Shown: positions 26,560-36,320, numbered from the stretch's first letter. The stretch is 64,000 nt of DNA from Lunularia cruciata (GCA_948567375.1 OX419759.1:45919493-45983492), one strand, 5' to 3'. Notes: generated by a model from the sequence alone, not told the origin. Program-made: numbers and translations.

Positions 26560-27741
26560 GCTTCTTTGCCAAGCCAAGGCTCACAATCCAGGTCAAACAG
26601 TTCAGGTCCATAGCCTGATCTAATACCTGACGCCTGGATACCTCTAACACTATTGGAACAATGTAATACCGGTGCAAAAACCCATCGTCCGCTCTCTCTC
26701 ATCAATGTTGGGCTCCACCAACTGTTGTAACTGTGAGTCCTAAACAAGTCCAAGTCCTCCCTCTCAAAAAGCATGAGAGCTTGGGAAACTCATGAGCGTG
26801 GGAAATGCCACTCTAGGCTGTCCAACTAGGTTCACCACTACCATAAGTGACCTATCAACCACTACCACTATCTAAGACTGATGCCCAACATCCAAGATAT
26901 CATCAACAAGGATGTGGTCAAGTCACTAAATCCTATCATAAGCACGTTGTAGAACCTCTTTGGGTAAGAGGTTCGTCTACCAAAGACAAAGATGATGAGC
27001 TTGTGATCCCACTCTGGCTACATCTAACAATATAGTATGTCCCATCCAAGAATGGACATGATGTGTATTTACCATCACTTTGGTGTGAGAATCACCCATC
27101 AAAGGAACGTTCTCCAAAAAATAAGCTGGAGGAATGGATTGATGAACTTGGAGATCTCGTAGTATTTGTAACATCTCCCAAAACACACCAGAACAAGGAT
27201 CCTAAAGACCTAAACCTCGGCCAACACGTGTATGTACTTGACATGGCCATCCAAAAATCACCAAGTAAATGAGTCCATATCTCTCTAGATCATTCAACCC
27301 CATTAAGGAAATGTCTGTTGGTAAGGCTTTCTAGTAACCTTTGATTGTTGACATCGGTAATAACTCCGGATACCAACATGCCAAGTATGCCACATGATGT
27401 AGAGAGACTTGCCTAGCTATCTCATCTCTCTCTACATACAAGTACCCATGTACTCGTATACCCGCCTGTAATACCACAACTAGTCCGGTGCTAATCCCAC
27501 CAAACAATTCCAATAGACATATCCCCTCTATTTGATATTGCCAAGCAATGAGTGTGGTATCCAAAGGTGTCAAAGTAATCAACTCTGGAGGCTCAACCTC
27601 ACATGATCTCCTGATGGTACGAAGGCTCCACTCCAAGCCTACTGCACCAACTAATCTGCATGTTGCTGCAACGTCTCCTCTGAACTCCATAATGGAACAT
27701 CCAAGGTGGATGGAACAATCCCACTCATACTCCAAATCCAA
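26560..27741 (-). pseudogene. Dnmt3-like C5-cytosine methyltransferase domain in the gypsy pol region
   Basis: Would transfer a methyl group from S-adenosylmethionine to cytosine in DNA. Motifs appear in canonical (non-rearranged) order. Motif I (SAM binding) LLELFGGISTGL is at about 27516-27480, then GIRVHGYLYVERDE. Motif IV VIFGWPCQVHT has its catalytic Cys at 27241-27243 and is followed by RGLGL, a stop, then DPCSGVFWEML. Motif VI YFLENVPLMGD has ENV at 27106-27114. Motif VIII LLDVARVGSQAHHLCLW, a stop and TNL follow near 27010-26960. A motif X-like QVLDQAMDLN lies near 26620-26595. Motif I to X spans about 305 codons, the size of a Dnmt3 catalytic domain. Spacing and wording (GI.TGL, ENV.PMG, DAARV..AHR..W.NL pattern) resemble Dnmt3 more than MET1 or CMT. 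At least three in-frame TAG stops and a frameshift before motif X inactivate it. Confidence 0.85.
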
Positions 27742-27925
27742 GTGATCTCCTCTAGTATTGGAGTATCCTTTGCATGGGCGTTCCTCTCCAACAAGTCACC
27801 AGGCCAAGTAACTGCACCACTAAAAGCTAAAATTGATGTTGCCATAGTCTTGGACTATAGTGAGCCAAGATTGCCACTACTGAAGCGTACTGGTAGGCGA
27901 CATAACTGTCCCTCACCAGACTGCT

Positions 27926-28336
27926 TGTAATAGTATGGAGTTTAGCAACGTAGCTAGTAAGGCTAACAAAGTAGAGAATAAGCCAAATTAGCCTAGAATA
28001 TTCCAAAAGCATCTAGGAAGCTTCTTGGGAAGCTTCCCGACTAATTAACTTGCACCCCAAGCAGGTAGCTTCTAGAAGCTTCTAACTAGCTTAGCTTGCA
28101 TGCCAAGTAGGTGGCTTCTAGAAGGAAGCTTCTTGAGAAGCTTCCTAGTTAACTTGGCTTGCACTCTAAGAAAGCGGCTCAAGGAGGCTTCTTGCAAAGC
28201 TTCTCAAGGGCCTTGTATGCTACCTATAAATACCAAAGCTGAAGCTGATGCTAGGCAATCAAAGTTTTCCCTCATTCAAGTGTCCCAATGTGAGTTTCCA
28301 TTCTCCTATTTCTCTCCTTGGATTTGGTATTTTACA
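27926..28336 (+). mobile_element. Chromovirus 5' LTR
   Basis: A 411-bp LTR starting TGTAATAGTATGGAG and ending GGTATTTTACA, directly followed by a plant-type PBS. It matches, in reverse orientation, the LTR at 30272-30696. The upstream part holds repeated AAGCTTCT/AGAAGCTT palindromes. A TATAAATA box is at 28225-28232, with the presumed transcription start about 30 bp beyond it. Confidence 0.85.
28068..28084 (+). promoter_or_regulatory. Heat-shock-element-like array in LTR
   Basis: gcTTCtaGAAgcTTCta gives three alternating GAA/TTC pentamers in perfect 5-bp register, the definition of an HSE. More GAA/TTC palindromes lie at 28018-28040 and 28107-28145, upstream of the TATA box at 28225. Binding by heat-shock factor is inferred from the motif only. 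Confidence 0.6.
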
Positions 28337-28337
28337 T

Positions 28338-28349
28338 TGGTATCAGAGC
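28338..28349 (+). other. Primer-binding site (initiator Met tRNA)
   Basis: TGGTATCAGAGC begins one base after the LTR terminal CA. It is complementary to the 3' end of plant initiator methionine tRNA and is the standard PBS of many plant gypsy and copia elements. Confidence 0.93.
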
Positions 28350-28649
28350 AGAATGGGATGGATGGAATTTATGGACCACCAAATCCACTTCCACCAAACC
28401 ATTGGGATTTTCACGTCCAAGTACTACCCAAGTATTGTTTTACACAATTCATCACCTTGCACTTTGGATAAGATTTTCTACATATGATCACCATATCTGA
28501 GTAACCCTTGGTGCTTCCAGTTGTAACTTATAGAGAACGGTGGACGTGTTGTTTCTATATGTTAATAAATTAGCTAGAATGGGAGTAGTGTGATAGAGTA
28601 GCAACCATGGCGGTAATACCCAATGTTATCCTTGCTATATAGCACTTTA

Positions 28650-30271
28650 CTTGATTGTTGGATGAACGAGATCTTTGACAACAAGAGCAGGTGTAGAGAG
28701 TACCAATTCAGGAAGGAGAAGATTGGATCAGATTCCCTAAACCCAAGGTATTTGAAGGCAAGAATCTTCCGAGTGTAGTGGAGAATTTTTTGTTTGATTA
28801 TGAATGTTATTATGAAGCTACCAATCTACAAGACGAGCAAAAATAGATTCTTTTGGCTTCTAGCCAATTAGATGGATTAGCAAAGCTATGGTGGAGATTC
28901 CAAGTGGAGCAAGTTGAACAACAAATTGTTGCACCAATCTTGACATGGGCAGAATTCAAGAGCGCAATAATTAGTCGGTTCCAAGCTATAAATGACACAC
29001 AAGCTACACGGGATAAGTTGGCAGAGTTGAAACAGATTGGCTTTGAAATAAGTTACATCACACATTTCCAAAACACCATCATGCAATTCCAGATATATTG
29101 GAAGGTGAAGCTCTGGATCAATTTGTGAGGGGCTTGAAGGCAAGAACCAAATAAAAGGTAACCATGCAAGAGCCACAATACTTGGAGGAAGCCATGCGGT
29201 TGGCCGAACATTTTGATTCCGTGGTGGTAACAACTTGGTCTCGACCTCAACCTCCACAGAGTCTACCAATACACTACATGCAAGTGGAGTAGCCAACACC
29301 AATGTAGATTGATGCTATTCAATGAAGACCACTTGTCATGGCAGATAGAGAGAAATTGCAACAAAATGGTGGTTGTTTTTATTGTCACCAATTGGAGCAT
29401 TGCATTATTGAATGTCCACTCAAGAATGGACAACCTCGACAAGTTGCCCATGTGGAGGTTGTTGAGTGGAATGACTAGGGAAATGAGGAATCCCAATAGG
29501 AGATTTTGAGCCACCTACTAGGAACTTGATTAGTTCTAATGGGATTGAAGGCTCGACCTATGCAAGTTTGTTTCACTTGCAAGGTACGATATCTAATCAA
29601 GGTTTTTGAATTTTGGTTGATTTTGGAAGTTTAGAGAATTGCATGTTTATGCAAGTAGCAAAGGAATTGGGTATTCCTATCAAGCAAGTGATTGGAAGTA
29701 GTTTGATAATGGCGGATGGTAGAAAGGATTTTGCATTCCGCACCTTGCATCCTATTACCTTCAAGATTGGGAAGGAGTATTTGGAGTGTATGAGGTTTGT
29801 AGCGGCACCTCTACACTATGATATCATTTTGGGTCTACCTTGGCTTGAACATCATAAGGTTCAATTTGATTAGACCCGATGCCAAATTCAAGTACAACAC
29901 CAAGGTAAGAATCTTTGATTAGGTTCTTTGGCACCTCTGAGTAAGACACCTAAGAATAGTCAGTCCCAAGATGGGAAGTTTGCCATGAAGGCAGCCATGG
30001 AGAAAGCTTGGAAGAGAGATGAGTCCCTAAAAGGGAAGTTTGTTAGTAAAGCAGCCATAGAGCAAGCTTTAGTGGAAGATAAGTCTGTATTTGCGGTGTG
30101 GATCAAGCTGATTGCACAAGAACAGTCTATGGAGTGCCAAGAGCCTCATCAAGCAATGGTTGATTGGATAGTTAAGGAGTTTGCGGACTTGTTTCTAGAT
30201 GATCTGCCAAAGGGATTACCCTCCAATCAAGGTATACTCTTCAAGATCGAGTTATTGCCAAGGAGTACTCC
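28650..30271 (+). pseudogene. Chromovirus gag-protease and start of RT, broken
   Basis: 5' half of a plus-strand gypsy element. The gag core lies around 28730-29130 (LDGLAKLWWRF, LTWAEFKSAIISRFQA). A zinc knuckle C-FY-C-HQLE-H-CIIE-C at 29374-29415 is fully intact (CX2CX4HX4C). The protease-like block runs 29600-29873 and ends YDIILGLPWLEHH; its active-site DSG/DTG is now DFG. RT onset (FADLFLDDLPKGLP...ELLPRSTPI) is at 30170-30271, where it is cut off by the opposite-oriented LTR. Multiple stops and shifts separate the pieces. Confidence 0.85.
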
Positions 30272-30696
30272 TATAAAAGACCAAATCCGAGGAGAGAAAT
30301 AGGAGAATGGAAACTCACATTGGGATACTTGAATGAGAGAAAACTCCGAATGCTTAGCATGAGCTTCGGCTTTGGTATTTATAGGTAGCATACAAGGCCC
30401 TTGAGAAGCTTCTCAAAAAGCTTCCTTGAGCCACTTTCTTAGAGTGCAAGCCAAGTTAACTAGGAAGCTTCTCAAGAAACTTCCTTCTAAAAGCCGTCTA
30501 CTTGGCATGCAAGCTAAGTTAGTTAGAAGCTTCTAGAAGCTTCCTTCTAGAAGCTACCTGCTTGGGGTGCAAGTTAACTAGTTGGGAAGCTTCCCAAGAA
30601 GCTTCTTAGATACTTTTGGAATATTCTAGGCTAATTTGGCTTATTCCCTACTTTGTTAGCCTTACTAGCTACATCGCTAAACTTCATATTGTTACA
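30272..30696 (-). mobile_element. Chromovirus 3' LTR, reverse orientation
   Basis: Minus-strand LTR starting TGTAACAATATGAAG (30696) and ending TTTTATA (30272). It pairs along its whole length with the plus-strand LTR at 27926-28336 as an inverted copy. TATA box (minus) at 30383-30376. A purine-rich tract (GATGGGGGAATA, minus) directly upstream at 30708-30697 is the expected polypurine tract, showing this is a 3' LTR. Confidence 0.85.
30525..30544 (-). promoter_or_regulatory. Heat-shock-element-like array in the second LTR
   Basis: GAAgcTTCtaGAAgcTTC gives four perfectly alternating pentamers, one more than the other LTR copy. A further TTCtaGAA follows at 30545-30553. Confidence 0.6.
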
Positions 30697-31855
30697 TATT
30701 CCCCCATCGCAAGTTGGTGATGTCCTTGTTGCCATTGAAGCTTCAAACTTTTGGATGGCCGTCTGTGCATTCTGGAGGTGAGAAAGAGGTTCCCATGTGG
30801 CATCATGAAGAGGATACCCTTTCCAAAGGACCTTGTACTCCATATGTTGGTGGCGTCCTTGTTGGATGTGGCGACGTGCAAGGATACGATCAACTTTGTA
30901 CTCCTCATAATCATTGATAGGGATTGGGAGAGGAGGAGGTTGGACTCGAGAGGAGAAAGAATAGGGATTATGAACAAAGGGTTTCAACTTGGGAACATGA
31001 AAGACATGATGGATGCACATATGAGGAGGCAAAGCAAGTCAATAAGCAACAAGAGAAGCAAATTGGGTGACATCAAAAGGTCTTATCCAATTAGGGGCAA
31101 TTTTACAAACTTGGGTATCAAGTGGGAGGGGTAGATTACTAGAGGATAACATAACTTTATCACCAACTTCAAAGGTGAGATCACGACGATGATTGTCCGC
31201 ATATTGTTTTTGATGATTTTGAGCAACAAGGAGGTGAGATTTGGCTTGTTGGAGAGATTTGGAGATGTTGGTCAAGAAGGTTGAAGTATGGGAGACTTGA
31301 GATGGAAGAGAATAAAGAAGAGAATCTAGGACAAGCGGATCTTGGCCAAAATTGAGAAAAAAAAGGAGAGAATCTAGTGCTTGCCTGTTTAGAATTATTG
31401 TATGCAAACTCTACAGTTGGAAGACATTGATCCCAATTACTATGGTGAATGTTGAAGAGGCATGAAGCATATCTTCCAAGGTGCAATTTGCACATTCAGT
31501 TTTTCCATCAGTTTGAGGATGATAGGCTGTGGACAAAGCAAGCTTGGTGCCAAGTAGCTAGAAGAGTGCTTGCCAAAACTTTCCGGTGAAGCAAGGATCA
31601 CGGTCAGAGATGAGTACATGTGACATCCCATGATGTTTGAAGACATTGTCGAAGTAGAGTTGCACCAAGGTTGGAGCATCCATAATATCAACTGTTGGTG
31701 CCAACTGGATTTGCTTACTAAGCTTATCCACAAACACCACAATTGTTGTGTGACCTTGTTGTGTCTTGGGTAAGGAGGTGATGAGATCTAAGCTGACATG
31801 TTCCCAACAAGTAGCTGGAATGGGAAGTGGCTGAAGGAGTCACTTCCTCAAAGTG
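30697..31855 (-). pseudogene. Chromovirus integrase with chromodomain, 3' half
   Basis: Minus-strand integrase core: FVDKLSKQIQLAPT (31.74 kb), the D of ISDRDPCFTGKFWQALF, and the E of AYHPQTDGKTECAN (31.54-31.50 kb), so D, D and E can all be read across frame breaks. The C-terminus has HHVFHVPKLKPF, then a chromodomain at about 30908-30745 (EEYKVDRILARR, EYKVLWKGYP, ATWEPLSHL). The chromodomain reads histone methylation and directs integration to heterochromatin in this clade. The frame runs on past the polypurine tract into the LTR. The upstream pol is missing beyond 31855. Confidence 0.9.
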
Positions 31856-31859
31856 AGGA

Positions 31860-32062
31860 AGATTTCATTTTTCAAGGCCTGATTCATTTATTTAGGTTTC
31901 CATAAATTGGCTTTGAAGTTTTCAAGGTGTTTTTGGCCTTTGCCTTATTAGTTAGTACTCTTTTGGTGACACTTCTATATGATCTACTAAGACCATCATA
32001 CATAATATCCCTAAAGATACTACCAAACCAATTTCACATCTTAATAATTTGTCTAGCTAATT
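31860..32062 (+). repeat. Fragment of the 33-35 kb LTR family
   Basis: AAGGCCTGATTCATTTATTTAGG, then GTACTCTTTTGGTGA and ACCAAACCAATTTCACATCT. These match one 3' subrepeat of the solo LTRs at 33213-33794 and 34126-34856. Both ends are lost. Confidence 0.65.
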
Positions 32063-33207
32063 TTTTTATAATAAGCTCAATTTACTTTTCTTAAGCTATG
32101 ATATAGCTTAGAGTGATGTTTGAATGTACTTTGAAGATTTTCTATCTTTCTTTTATGTATTTTATTTATACTAGTTTTCAAAACTTTAATTTTTGGTTGT
32201 CTTGCTTATGAGCTTCTTGTGTGCTTTGTAAGTAGAATATGGAGTTCAGTTTTAGAAGTACTTAAATTATGTTCTCTCAATACAAGTTTTACACCAAAGG
32301 GTTTTGAATTGTAAATATTGCTAAATGTAACAAATGAGTATCCAAAAATCTAATCAAGAAGTGTTTCAAATTAACTCTTAATCAAAAAATTTCAAACATA
32401 ATATCATCTTTGATTGAGATATAATCAATTATTTGATCAATAGTAATTTTATTATTTTATAAAGGAAAGGGAGCTCATTGAGAAATCAAAAGGTGAAGAA
32501 GAGAATATATGAGCAAAACATACATAAAAGAGATGAGATAAATTTTTTGCATATTAAGTATTAAGGATTTGAATTCTAAGTCAAACAAGAAAAATGGAAT
32601 ATTACATTAATACCCTATATTAATTTGAAGTATTAGAATACTTTGAATACTTGGTCCAAATTTTTATATCAAAACATTTAATATACTAAGATGAGACTAG
32701 GGAGTACAAATACTTGGAATTCTGAATTCCACATTTTGCAGTGGAGTCCATTTTATCATATTTTATTTAATATTTTGCAAGAAGAGCAGCTTTCAATTTT
32801 TCAATGGTAATCCACATTTAATTCCACATTTTAGTGATAATTCACATTTGAATATGTTTAACATTCATTTGTATTTTTATTGAGTATCTATATGAATACT
32901 CAATACAAATTTGTGAGTACAAATATTCAGAATATAATATGATAAAGGAAGTCCAAATACTAGGTTCCTATGTGTAATCTAATAATTTAGACTTTGCTTT
33001 TAGATTTCACTTTTTAGTCTTCTAAACTCCAAAAATTTAATTAATTTTCCAATTTATGTCACGAGTATTTGTATTCCCTATGACTAACTTATATAATAAA
33101 GAAGTATTTGTATTCCCAATGATTAACTTATATAATAAAGAAGACTAATGTAAAACTTGTGCATCATGCAAATTTTTACCTTTTGCCATTTTATATTATG
33201 AGTATTT
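32063..33207. other. AT-rich DNA without a gene
   Basis: No coding signal. A 38-bp unit containing GA(C/T)TAACTTATATAATAAAGAAG is doubled at about 33081-33150. The rest is unassigned. Confidence 0.5.
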
Positions 33208-33212
33208 GTACT

Positions 33213-33794
33213 TGTAATACTCTGAGGACAAGAGAAGAGAGAAAACATAGATTTCACACTCAATCCTCCAATGCTCCAAAAGGAGCACTTCTCTTTATCA
33301 TATAGACAAAGAGGATCTACTCCAAGGAAGCTCCACCCTTGGATTACTTACTTGGATAGGTGACATGTTGGTCCTGGTCCTTTTTGGTTGGTCAAACAAG
33401 CTTTGATTGGAGGTTATCTTTTAGTGTATCACATTTTTGAGGCCTAATTCATCCGTTTAAGCCTCCAAAATTGCCTTCAAAGATTTCAAGCATATTTTTG
33501 TTCCTACTCTATGAGTAGAAGTCCCATTTTGGTGATAAATTTTTTTTGATCTATTTAGTCCATCATGTGTAACATCCTTCCAAATGTTACCAAACCAATT
33601 TTCATCTTTAAATCATATGTCTAGCTATTGGTTCCAAGGTTTTCAAGTCTATTTCAAATTTTTCCATATTAGTAGAAGTACTCTTTTGGTGATACTTCTA
33701 TCTGATTGATTTTTTCCATCATGTATAACATCCTTCCAAATGTTACCAAACCGAATTTCACATCTAGATTATATGGCTAGCTCTTGGTATTATA
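33213..33794 (+). mobile_element. Solo LTR A with perfect 5-bp target duplication
   Basis: Starts TGTAATACTCTGAGG and ends TTGGTATTATA. It is flanked by GTACT on both sides (33208-33212 and 33795-33799), a clean 5-bp target-site duplication. The 3' portion holds two ~160-bp subrepeats (each with TTTTGGTGATA.., AACATCCTTCCAAATGTTACC and TCTAGCT.TTGG). The parent element is not identified, and there is no coding sequence. Confidence 0.8.
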
Positions 33795-34010
33795 GTACTC
33801 CATAACAATGACTAACTTATCTAATAAAGAGTATATGATGCACGGGGCATAAAACACCAAGAAAACACCCACAAAGATATGCATCATCCTTATTGTCTGA
33901 GAGATAGATAATTCCATGTGTCATCCAATGCCATCTTATGTTGTCCCATCTCATATTCTATCCATTGTCTTGTCTCCAAAAGTCCATTGTCATATCCCTT
34001 ATGTATGAAA

Positions 34011-34125
34011 GGGCGACCATGTGGGAAACACAAAGATGGGAAGTCCCCATCAAGCCATACAAGGGTGAGACAATAGGGCTAAGCCCCAATAGACTAGATA
34101 TGAGAAAACTGCCCTATTGCAATGT
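34011..34125 (+). repeat. Dispersed R repeat, copy 3 (5' part, interrupted)
   Basis: Starts GGGCGACCATGTGGGAAACA, with GATGGGAAGTCCCCATCAAG, CAAGGGTGAGACAA, GGGCTAAGCCCCAATAGA and GCCCTATTGCA. The expected continuation (TGCACCTAAGATATC) appears only at 34857, after solo LTR B. The R copy was therefore split by LTR insertion. Confidence 0.75.
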
Positions 34126-34856
34126 AATGTCCCGAGGATAGTAGAGAACACATAAGAGAAGACACAAGTTTCACAATCAAACTTCGATGCCCCAAAGGAG
34201 CACCTTTGCTTTATTATATAGCAAAGCAAAGACACTCAACGGAAGCATAACCCTTGGATAAGAGACATGGATTTGTGACATGTCCTTGATCTTCACCCTT
34301 AGATTAAATGCATGCATGGGTGACATGTCGGATCTAGTCTTATTTGGTTAATCAAACCAATGTTGACCAAAGGGAATATTTAGGGAATATTCTTGTAAGA
34401 ATCTCTGATAGCATGGGTGAGGTACCATTGGAAAGCTCTTGATGAGGCAAACAAGGAGGAGTGTAGGCCAACCTCATCTTTTCTAAGGGGGGATCTGCAC
34501 ATTTTTGAGGCCCAATTCATCCATTTAGGCCCTTGAAATTGCCTCTAAAGATCAAGCCTATTTTGGTTTCTGCCCTATTGGTAGAAGTACCCTTTTGGTG
34601 ATACCTCTTTTTTATCTATTGAATTCATCATGTATAACATCCTTCCAAATGTTATCAAATCAAATTTCACCTCTAGATCATATGTCTAGCTATTGGTTTT
34701 AAGGTTTTTAAGTCTATTTTGGTTTTTTACGTATTAGTAGAAGTATTCTTTTGGTGATATCTCTATCTGATCTTTTTAGTCCATCATATACAACATCTTT
34801 CTAGAGGTTACCAAACCAAATTTCACCTCCAGATCATATCTCTAACTATTGGTATT
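34126..34856 (+). mobile_element. Solo LTR B inserted inside an R repeat
   Basis: Starts TGTAATGTCCCGAGG and ends CTATTGGTATTACA. Flanks are TGCAA (left) and TGCAC (right), a 5-bp target duplication with one change. The R-repeat phrase CTATTGCA|CCTAAGATATC is broken at this point, so the LTR is younger than the R copy. Same family and subrepeats as LTR A. Confidence 0.75.
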
Positions 34857-35040
34857 ACATGCACCTAAGATATCCAAGCTATGGAAGTCATACGTACAAT
34901 CTACAAACAACTAGAGCATCCTAAGAAGCATCACCTAGTGTGATTGCTCTCCTATGGATTGCACCAACCATTGCACTCTATAGAGAAATGGACACATGTT
35001 GTCTAAAATATGCTACAAAGTATAAGAGTGAGAGTAATAT

Positions 35041-35794
35041 TGTAATACCAATAGCTAGATACATATTATCTAAAGGTGAAAATTGACTTGGAAGCATCTA
35101 CAAGGATGTTAGGTATGATGGGCTAGGTAGATCAAATAGAGGTGTCATAGAAAGATAACTTCTACTAATAGAGCAAGAGTTGAAAATAGCTTGAAAATGT
35201 AATACCAATAGCTAGACATATGATCTAGAGGTGAAAATTGGATTGGTAATATCTAGGAGGATATTATAGATAATGGAATAAGTAGATTAGATAGTGGTAT
35301 CACCAAGAGAGCAGGAGTTAAGAGCCTAAAAACTTTAGTCAATTCCTAAATAGATGAATTAGGCTAAAAAATGTGCAGATTCCCCCTCCCCCTTACACAC
35401 ACAAAGAGGAAAGGCTAGCCTTGCTCCCCTTAGGTTTGTCTCACTTAGAGCTTTCCAATGGTACCTCACCCATGCAATTTGGAGATTCTTATATGAAGAT
35501 TCTTGAAAGATTCCCCCAAATCAACCAAATAGGATCAACATTGACATATCACCCATGCATGAAACTAATCTAAGGGTGGAGCTCACTGACATGTTACCAA
35601 TCCATGTATCTGATCAAAAGGTGACATGTTACCAATCCATGTATCTGATCAAAAGGTAGAGCTTCCTTTAGAGGAATCTCCTTTGCTATATAATACAATC
35701 AAGGTGCTCCTTTAGGGCATTGGAAGATTGAGTGTGAAGCTTGTGTTTATTATCATGTGTTTCTCTTAAGGTCTCTTATCCTTGAAAGATTACA
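35041..35794 (-). mobile_element. Solo LTR C, inverted relative to LTR B
   Basis: Plus-strand view starts TGTAATACCAATAGCTAG and ends GATTACA; it is the reverse complement of LTR B over nearly its full length. The 3' subrepeat boundary recurs at about 35192. No convincing target duplication (flanks AATAT and ACTAC). A 35-bp unit TGACATGTTACCAATCCATG.. is tandemly doubled within it at about 35588-35657. Confidence 0.75.
35588..35657. repeat. 35-bp tandem duplication
   Basis: TGACATGTTACCAATCCATG and the following ATCTGATCAAAAGG occur twice, virtually identical, inside solo LTR C. Confidence 0.85.
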
Positions 35795-35844
35795 ACTACC
35801 CTTGGCGCCTAACATGATAAGCTCTTGTACATTCCCTAAAAAAT

Positions 35845-36305
35845 GTGTCAAACATCGTGTCCATCGCTTCACATAACTCCAAGGCTAGAGGAACAAAGAG
35901 GCAACCTTGCTACATACCCCTATACTTGGAGACCTTGCAAGTTATTGCTGCACTTGGTGCCCATCCAGGGGGATGGGTAATCACTCCCTCTGAAATCGTA
36001 TCACACGTAGAGTCAGTAACCACAACATCTACTACTATCACCTGATCATCTTGGACCAAGTATAATTCTGTCCTGACACAGGTTGTATACACAACATACA
36101 AACACACCTCCAAGCCAAGTATCCACTCTCGCGTGCAATAGCAAACACCATGTCCCTAATAGCATCATGGTTATCCTTTGTCCTCTAAAAGAGCACCATG
36201 TCATATGGACAATGGCTGCATATAGTGTAGAACCAGACTCACAAGTGAGTATGAAGATGCAGATGGGTGGACTAAACTTAAGCAAAACCTCATTGTTGTA
36301 GAGAA
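35845..36305 (+). repeat. ~450-bp repeat, copy 1
   Basis: Has a reverse-oriented relative at 49625-50080. Shared phrases include GTGTCAAACATC..CATAACTCCAAGG, AGGAACAAAGAG, TAGCATCATGGTTATCC and ACTCACAAGTGAGTATGAAG. Conceptual translations of the two copies (ATGGACAATGGCTGC region, HVIWTMAAYSVEP against HCVIWTIATSNVEP) resemble each other, so this was once coding. The protein is not recognised. Confidence 0.65.
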
Positions 36306-36320
36306 AGTAGCTAGTATGAA

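Larger units (their letters stand above)
22180..27925 (-). mobile_element. Ty3/gypsy element with cytosine methyltransferase and PHD finger, decayed
   Basis: Minus-strand order: Dnmt3-like methyltransferase (27.74-26.56 kb), linker, reverse transcriptase and RNase H (26.23-24.75 kb), integrase (24.37-23.5 kb), PHD finger (23.27-23.13 kb), then about 950 bp of 3' sequence. The 5' side ends exactly where a chromovirus LTR begins (27926), so gag, protease and the 5' LTR are missing or displaced. An ~85-bp segment near the 3' side is duplicated (22323-22407 and 22880-22964). LTR borders were not resolved. A terminal GGTGTTACA (minus strand, near 22184) may be the 3' LTR end. Frames are broken by many stops and shifts, so the copy is dead. 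Confidence 0.85.

Noticed and set aside
34126-35794. First read as a foldback DNA transposon with long terminal inverted repeats
   Set aside because: Each arm separately starts TGTAA and ends near TTACA, LTR B has its own 5-bp target duplication, and LTR A is a third, direct copy. An inverted pair of solo LTRs explains it better.
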